Source: Sthenelais limicola (Eukaryota > Annelida > Polychaeta > Phyllodocida > Sigalionidae). Taken from it: a stretch of DNA of 64,000 nucleotides. The stretch spans positions 135,580,755-135,644,754 of the forward strand of contig OW804094.1 of assembly GCA_942159475.1 (NCBI GenBank), written 5' to 3'. Below the pieces are notes generated by a model. The model was given only the letters and a program-made list of their open reading frames with translations, searched no databases and was not told where the DNA came from. The first letter of the stretch is position 1, and every line of letters begins with the position of its first letter. The position numbers and the translations under genes were made by a program. Of the stretch, positions 63,470 through 64,000 are shown one piece after another.

Positions 63470-63880
63470 TGTGATCCGTTTTACGAAAATAAGTCATAAG
63501 TCGCAAAATATGGATTTTGAGATATCACCATATTTGAAAAGATGGGAGCAACCCGATTCCAATGAATGTAAACATTAAGGACATCTAATAAGTACTTTTA
63601 TCTTTTTAGTTATATATTTTTATTTTTGAAAAAAACATTTGCAATATTTCTGGGTGGATAATTACCAGTAAAGTAGCTAAATATACTCAATGGGATGATC
63701 TAAGAAATGCACTGATATAATTAATAAACAGTCTTGAAATTTGGCAGATGTATTCATACAACCACAACGATTATACACTCCAAAAGTGAAAATATTCCAA
63801 CAAAGAGATCTTGTAAGTAAACGACTTTAAAAAAGCACCAATTTTGCGACTTGTGACTCATTTTCCTGAAACACATCACA
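63470..63880 (+). mobile_element. F2 element, copy N (complete)
   Basis: TGTGATCCGTTTTACGAAAA to TTTTCCTGAAACACATCACA, with TA on both sides. The left TA is part of the flank of F1 copy 35. Confidence 0.9.
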
Positions 63881-64000
63881 TAACCCTGCATGCACTAATA
63901 ACCACTTTAGTGCCGTGTGGGTGTTTTTCTCTCCCAGCCATCTGATACTGACTTCAGACGTAGCACCGTAATTATTTATTCATCAAAGATATATAAAATA

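Overview
This window is nuclear DNA of an animal, most likely a marine invertebrate. That is judged from spliced exons with standard GT/AG borders, tRNA-headed SINEs, a tyrosine-recombinase retrotransposon and very dense small DNA transposons. The species cannot be named from sequence alone. There are no prokaryotic-style operons, no rRNA and no convincing free-standing tRNA gene. Host coding sequence is sparse: (1) the last coding exon of a plus-strand gene at 501-825, with a poly(A) signal at 924-929; (2) three exons of one minus-strand gene at 49195-48985, 41062-40894 and 13303-13105. The reading phases of these three exons fit each other exactly across introns of about 7.9 and 27.6 kb. Their product carries several N-glycosylation sequons and looks extracellular, but I do not recognise the family. 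The two genes point towards each other.

Most of the rest is layered mobile DNA. I name six short inverted-repeat families. F1 has ends GGGTCAGA, is about 235 bp, has roughly 38 complete, nested or partial copies, and makes 4-bp target duplications. F2 has ends TGTGATGTG, is about 400 bp, has 14 copies and TA target sites. F3 has ends AATAGGGGATTTGCAT, is about 350 bp and has about 14 copies. F4 has ends GGGCCTAGTCCACTAAGCCG. F5 contains CAGCCGATTTGG. F6 has ends CGCATTGCTCTG. Many larger insertions can be dated relative to these families because they interrupt F1 or F3 copies at clean points: a 483-bp CAGTCCTACG-ended element, a 1.68-kb CACT-ended element, a Harbinger-like element, two retroposon copies with simple-repeat tails, and F1 copies inside F1 copies.

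The best single object is a nearly intact tyrosine-recombinase retrotransposon of the Ngaro/PAT type at 34819-39879, minus strand. Its repeats are split in the order A1-ORFs-B1-A2-B2, and both repeat pairs look identical. It encodes a gag-like protein, a reverse transcriptase with YLDD, an RNase H and a tyrosine recombinase, interrupted by three frame breaks. It lies, in the same orientation, in the 27.6-kb intron of the minus-strand gene. A 2.9-kb hAT-like element without transposase (43800-46717) lies in the 7.9-kb intron.

Other structure includes a 2.9-kb pyrimidine minisatellite (9781-12680) facing a purine block, a 710-bp purine block (58142-58850), a 1.4-kb fold-back element carrying seven TTGCACAA motifs in mirrored orientation (32904-34324), and a scattered class of long, near-perfect GC-rich hairpins whose loops hold smaller hairpins. 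The hairpins and the TTGCACAA element are the least explained structures here.
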